17,549 nt of DNA from JBMSHD01 sp049416425. GTDB taxonomy: Bacteria > Pseudomonadota > Gammaproteobacteria > Francisellales > Francisellaceae. The notes below the pieces were generated by a model, which saw nothing but the letters and a program-made list of their open reading frames with translations, made no database searches and had not been told where the DNA came from. Location: contig JBMSHD010000037.1 of the NCBI GenBank assembly GCA_049416425.1, forward strand, positions 1 to 17,549, written 5' to 3'. The first letter of the stretch is position 1. Each line of letters starts with the position of its first letter. Position numbers and translations under genes: made by a program. This document shows, piece by piece, positions 16,100 through 17,549 of the stretch.

Positions 16100-17113
16100 A
16101 GGAACAAACAGGCTGGAATTAAATCCGGTTTTATTTCCCTGACCATCAAAATTGCCATGAAAGTCGTAGGTCATAATATTTAAATGATTCAGACCCTGTT
16201 TAAACCAGGAGTTTATCCATCCGTTTGCGACTATGCCTTTGAGCATGGTTGGATTGGCCTGAATGGTGATGGCAACGTTGAGTCCTGTCGCCTTTAGTTT
16301 TGAGATGAGATCATTATCAGCCAAGGCTTTAAATAACAGACTGTTTTGCCAGTCGGTGCTACTGTCACTAAACTCGATATCAAGATCAATACCCTGAACT
16401 TTTTGCGAGGCAAAATAACTTACCGTTTTAATAAGGTTGGCGATATTATCGTCATTGATTTTACCATTTTTGGCAACCAGTTGATCCATGATGTCTCGAT
16501 ATGTCCATCCGCCCACGGAAATATAGTGTTTAAGATTGTTGTCATCATTATTGGCGGCCAAGAAGGCATCAAAATTACCATAACAGACATTTCCCCAACA
16601 CTGTTGATCGCTTGAGCCGCCACCTGTGAATGGAGGTTTGCCATCACGATAGCAAATCTTTAGCTCATCGGCTGTATCTGAGCCACAAAGACTATCACTG
16701 CCATCTAAATCAGAATTTTTAAAATCAGCCCAGGAGTCATTAAATTTAAAGGTTCCGTCTTCTTGTGGTTGAAAGAAGCCATAAGCCAGTGCGGATAGAT
16801 GCTTGATTGTTTCGGTGAAGTTATTATTCTGGGTTGGTTGATGAGCGATAGTTGGCTTATCGGGGTCGTATTGCTGATTCTTGTCTTTTTGGTCGTAGGC
16901 GGGATAGCCCATGGTTACACCTGGAATGACGTAGGATTGAATCGGAATATAACGTCCTGCTTCAGAGACGGTGTCGGCGACAAAATTCATGTTGGCATAG
17001 CCGACATAATTGGGAAAATAGGCCATGAAGAATGGTTTATCGGCGGCAAAGCTTGCTGTTGATATGGCAATACTGCCGGCGATGATGAGTTTGGTGATTT
17101 TTTTGAGCTTCAT
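16025..17113 (-). CDS. 5' part of the interrupted GH18 chitinase, truncated by the element
   Basis: The start ATG at 17113 has AAGGAG upstream and encodes a signal peptide (MKLKKITKLIIAGSIAISTA, cut after ASFAA). The barrel begins at KPFFMAYFPNYVGYANMNF. YISVGGWTYRD is the SxGG strand. The catalytic motif reads QGIDLDIEF with E247; the first aspartate of the DxxDxDxE pattern is glutamine (Q240). MTYDFHG lies at 314-320. Native sequence ends at P338. The next 24 residues and the stop come from the inserted element. The truncated protein holds roughly the first two thirds of the barrel and should not fold as an active chitinase. Before the insertion it would have been a 747-residue secreted enzyme with the same C-terminal module as its neighbour. 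Confidence 0.88.
   Translation of the reverse strand: MKLKKITKLIIAGSIAISTASFAADKPFFMAYFPNYVGYANMNFVADTVSEAGRYIPIQSYVIPGVTMGYPAYDQKDKNQQYDPDKPTIAHQPTQNNNFTETIKHLSALAYGFFQPQEDGTFKFNDSWADFKNSDLDGSDSLCGSDTADELKICYRDGKPPFTGGGSSDQQCWGNVCYGNFDAFLAANNDDNNLKHYISVGGWTYRDIMDQLVAKNGKINDDNIANLIKTVSYFASQKVQGIDLDIEFSDSSTDWQNSLLFKALADNDLISKLKATGLNVAITIQANPTMLKGIVANGWINSWFKQGLNHLNIMTYDFHGNFDGQGNKTGFNSSLFVPLGASGLIIDFVYPYTKSNRLSSAA
16050..16075. repeat. Perfect hairpin inside element copy 2
   Basis: Identical to the hairpin at 8762-8787: an 11-bp stem GATTTTGTATA/TATACAAAATC with loop TGGA, 24 bp from the element end. Confidence 0.8.
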
Positions 17114-17275
17114 TATTTCTCCTTAAATAAATGATTAATCTATACATATGGCAATGGAATCTGCCGTGCTCAGTTGAATTCTATTATTTTTTTATAAAAA
17201 AATAAATTATAATTAATAAAAATATTTTTTATTTTTGGGTTATGCATATATTGGTCAAAATTTCTGAATGGCCTG
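17114..17275. other. AT-rich region upstream of the chitinase
   Basis: This non-coding stretch holds the chitinase Shine-Dalgarno (AAGGAG) and a very AT-rich block at about 17178-17235. The block includes a palindromic run TTTTTTTATAAAAAAA, and TATAAT occurs on the minus strand without a convincing -35 partner. Nearer the gene, GGCA...TGCC around 17150-17165 forms a weak hairpin. The chitinase promoter is probably here but cannot be fixed. Confidence 0.35.
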
Positions 17276-17306
17276 GAGTCGAACCTCCTCTGTGTTTTGA
17301 ATAACA

Positions 17307-17500
17307 TTAACAGCTCCCCCAGGTCGAGCTGATGCTCACATCATTGCTCAGGGTAAAATTAATGGCTTGTTGTGTAGGTTGGTGTCCGTATCACAGTGAA
17401 AGGTGATGCTGGCGGTGTGTAAGAATCTAGATGACAATCCGCATAACTAATCGCTGTTGCTGCAATCATACCGACTAAAACGATGGGTTTTATATAAATA
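17307..17500 (-). pseudogene. Decayed small secreted-protein gene (remnant)
   Basis: One minus-strand frame reads a signal-peptide-like IYIKPIVLVGMIAATAISYA, then DCHLDSYTPPASP, and stops at 17359-17361. A second frame continues with QQAINFTLSNDVSISSTWGS and stops at 17307-17309. The INFTLSNDVSISSTW stretch recalls INFTVNKSLSTSWAFGF in the GH20 sugar-binding domain. The first frame has no start before the hydrophobic stretch; its 5' end meets the repeat at 17482-17526. It looks like a frameshifted remnant of a small exported protein, perhaps sugar-binding. Chance reading is not excluded. Confidence 0.35.
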
Positions 17501-17526
17501 TAGGAACGCGCTCAAAATAACTTCCC
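17482..17526. repeat. Diverged repeat, copy B (possible mobile-element end)
   Basis: Matches 10278-10320 in the same orientation, best over AGGAACGCGCTCAAAATAAC and the following TTCCC. It lies 23 bp from the window's right edge, so a larger element could continue outside. Confidence 0.45.
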
Positions 17527-17549
17527 ATTATTGTATTCATATTGTTCAT

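Noticed and set aside
16799..17062. Plus-strand 87-codon hydrophobic open frame opposite the chitinase start
   Set aside because: Its hydrophobicity comes from the complement of the chitinase coding region. There is no ribosome-binding site or family match.
17268..17300. tRNA 3' end (GGAGGTTCGACTCC on the minus strand)
   Set aside because: The T-loop-like TTCGACT is present, but the flanking bases do not pair as a 5-bp T-stem, and no acceptor, anticodon or D arms are found.

Overview
This window looks like a chromosomal segment from a gammaproteobacterium. The evidence is a DinB, an RpiA, a MidA-type methyltransferase and a PhnA with a Vibrio/Shewanella/Legionella-like N-terminal zinc ribbon. 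Base composition is mid-to-low GC and intergenic DNA is AT-rich. Several secreted chitin-active enzymes suggest an aquatic or host-associated chitin user. The genus cannot be fixed from the sequence alone.

Layout. (1) 1-531: the start of a LuxR-type HTH gene running off the left edge, and a truncated MerR-family regulator that keeps its promoter. (2) 518-2143, minus strand: dinB (DNA polymerase IV), translationally coupled (TGATG) to an upstream phnA-like gene broken by a single-base frameshift. (3) 2282-4816, plus strand: a secreted GH20 chitobiase behind a good sigma70 promoter, overlapping the 3' end of rpiA. (4) 4775-6117, minus strand: a small membrane protein gene coupled (TAATG) to rpiA. 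(5) 6215-10167, minus strand: an operon of NlpC/P60 peptidase, DUF819 membrane protein and dipeptide epimerase, which fits salvage of murein peptides (the peptidase cuts after D-Glu and the epimerase acts on L-Ala-D-Glu). (6) 10168-10718: a non-coding stretch with palindromes and repeat-like DNA. (7) 10719-11888, plus strand: a MidA-like methyltransferase. (8) 11932-17113, minus strand: two secreted GH18 chitinases in tandem that share a C-terminal module of about 180 residues. (9) 17114-17549: an AT-rich upstream region, remnants of a decayed secreted-protein gene, and a repeat end.

The most unusual feature is a 290-bp sequence present twice without any difference I could see (8522-8811 and 15810-16099). 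One copy interrupts the 3' end of the nlpC gene; the other lies in the middle of the catalytic domain of the second GH18 chitinase. Both copies lie in the same orientation relative to their host gene and both enter exactly between codons. Removing 288 bp (96 codons) rejoins both host reading frames. In the shared frame each copy has only one stop codon (TAA). There is no visible target-site duplication and no room for a transposase. A perfect 11-bp-stem hairpin lies about 24 bp from one end. The element is richer in GC (about 54 % by hand count) than its surroundings. It looks like a recently mobile, non-autonomous insertion element, and I do not recognise its family.

Together the intact genes suggest two carbon/nitrogen salvage activities (chitin and murein peptides) beside housekeeping genes. 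Gene decay is active here: a truncated merR, a frameshifted phnA, a split chitinase and a decayed ORF at the right edge.
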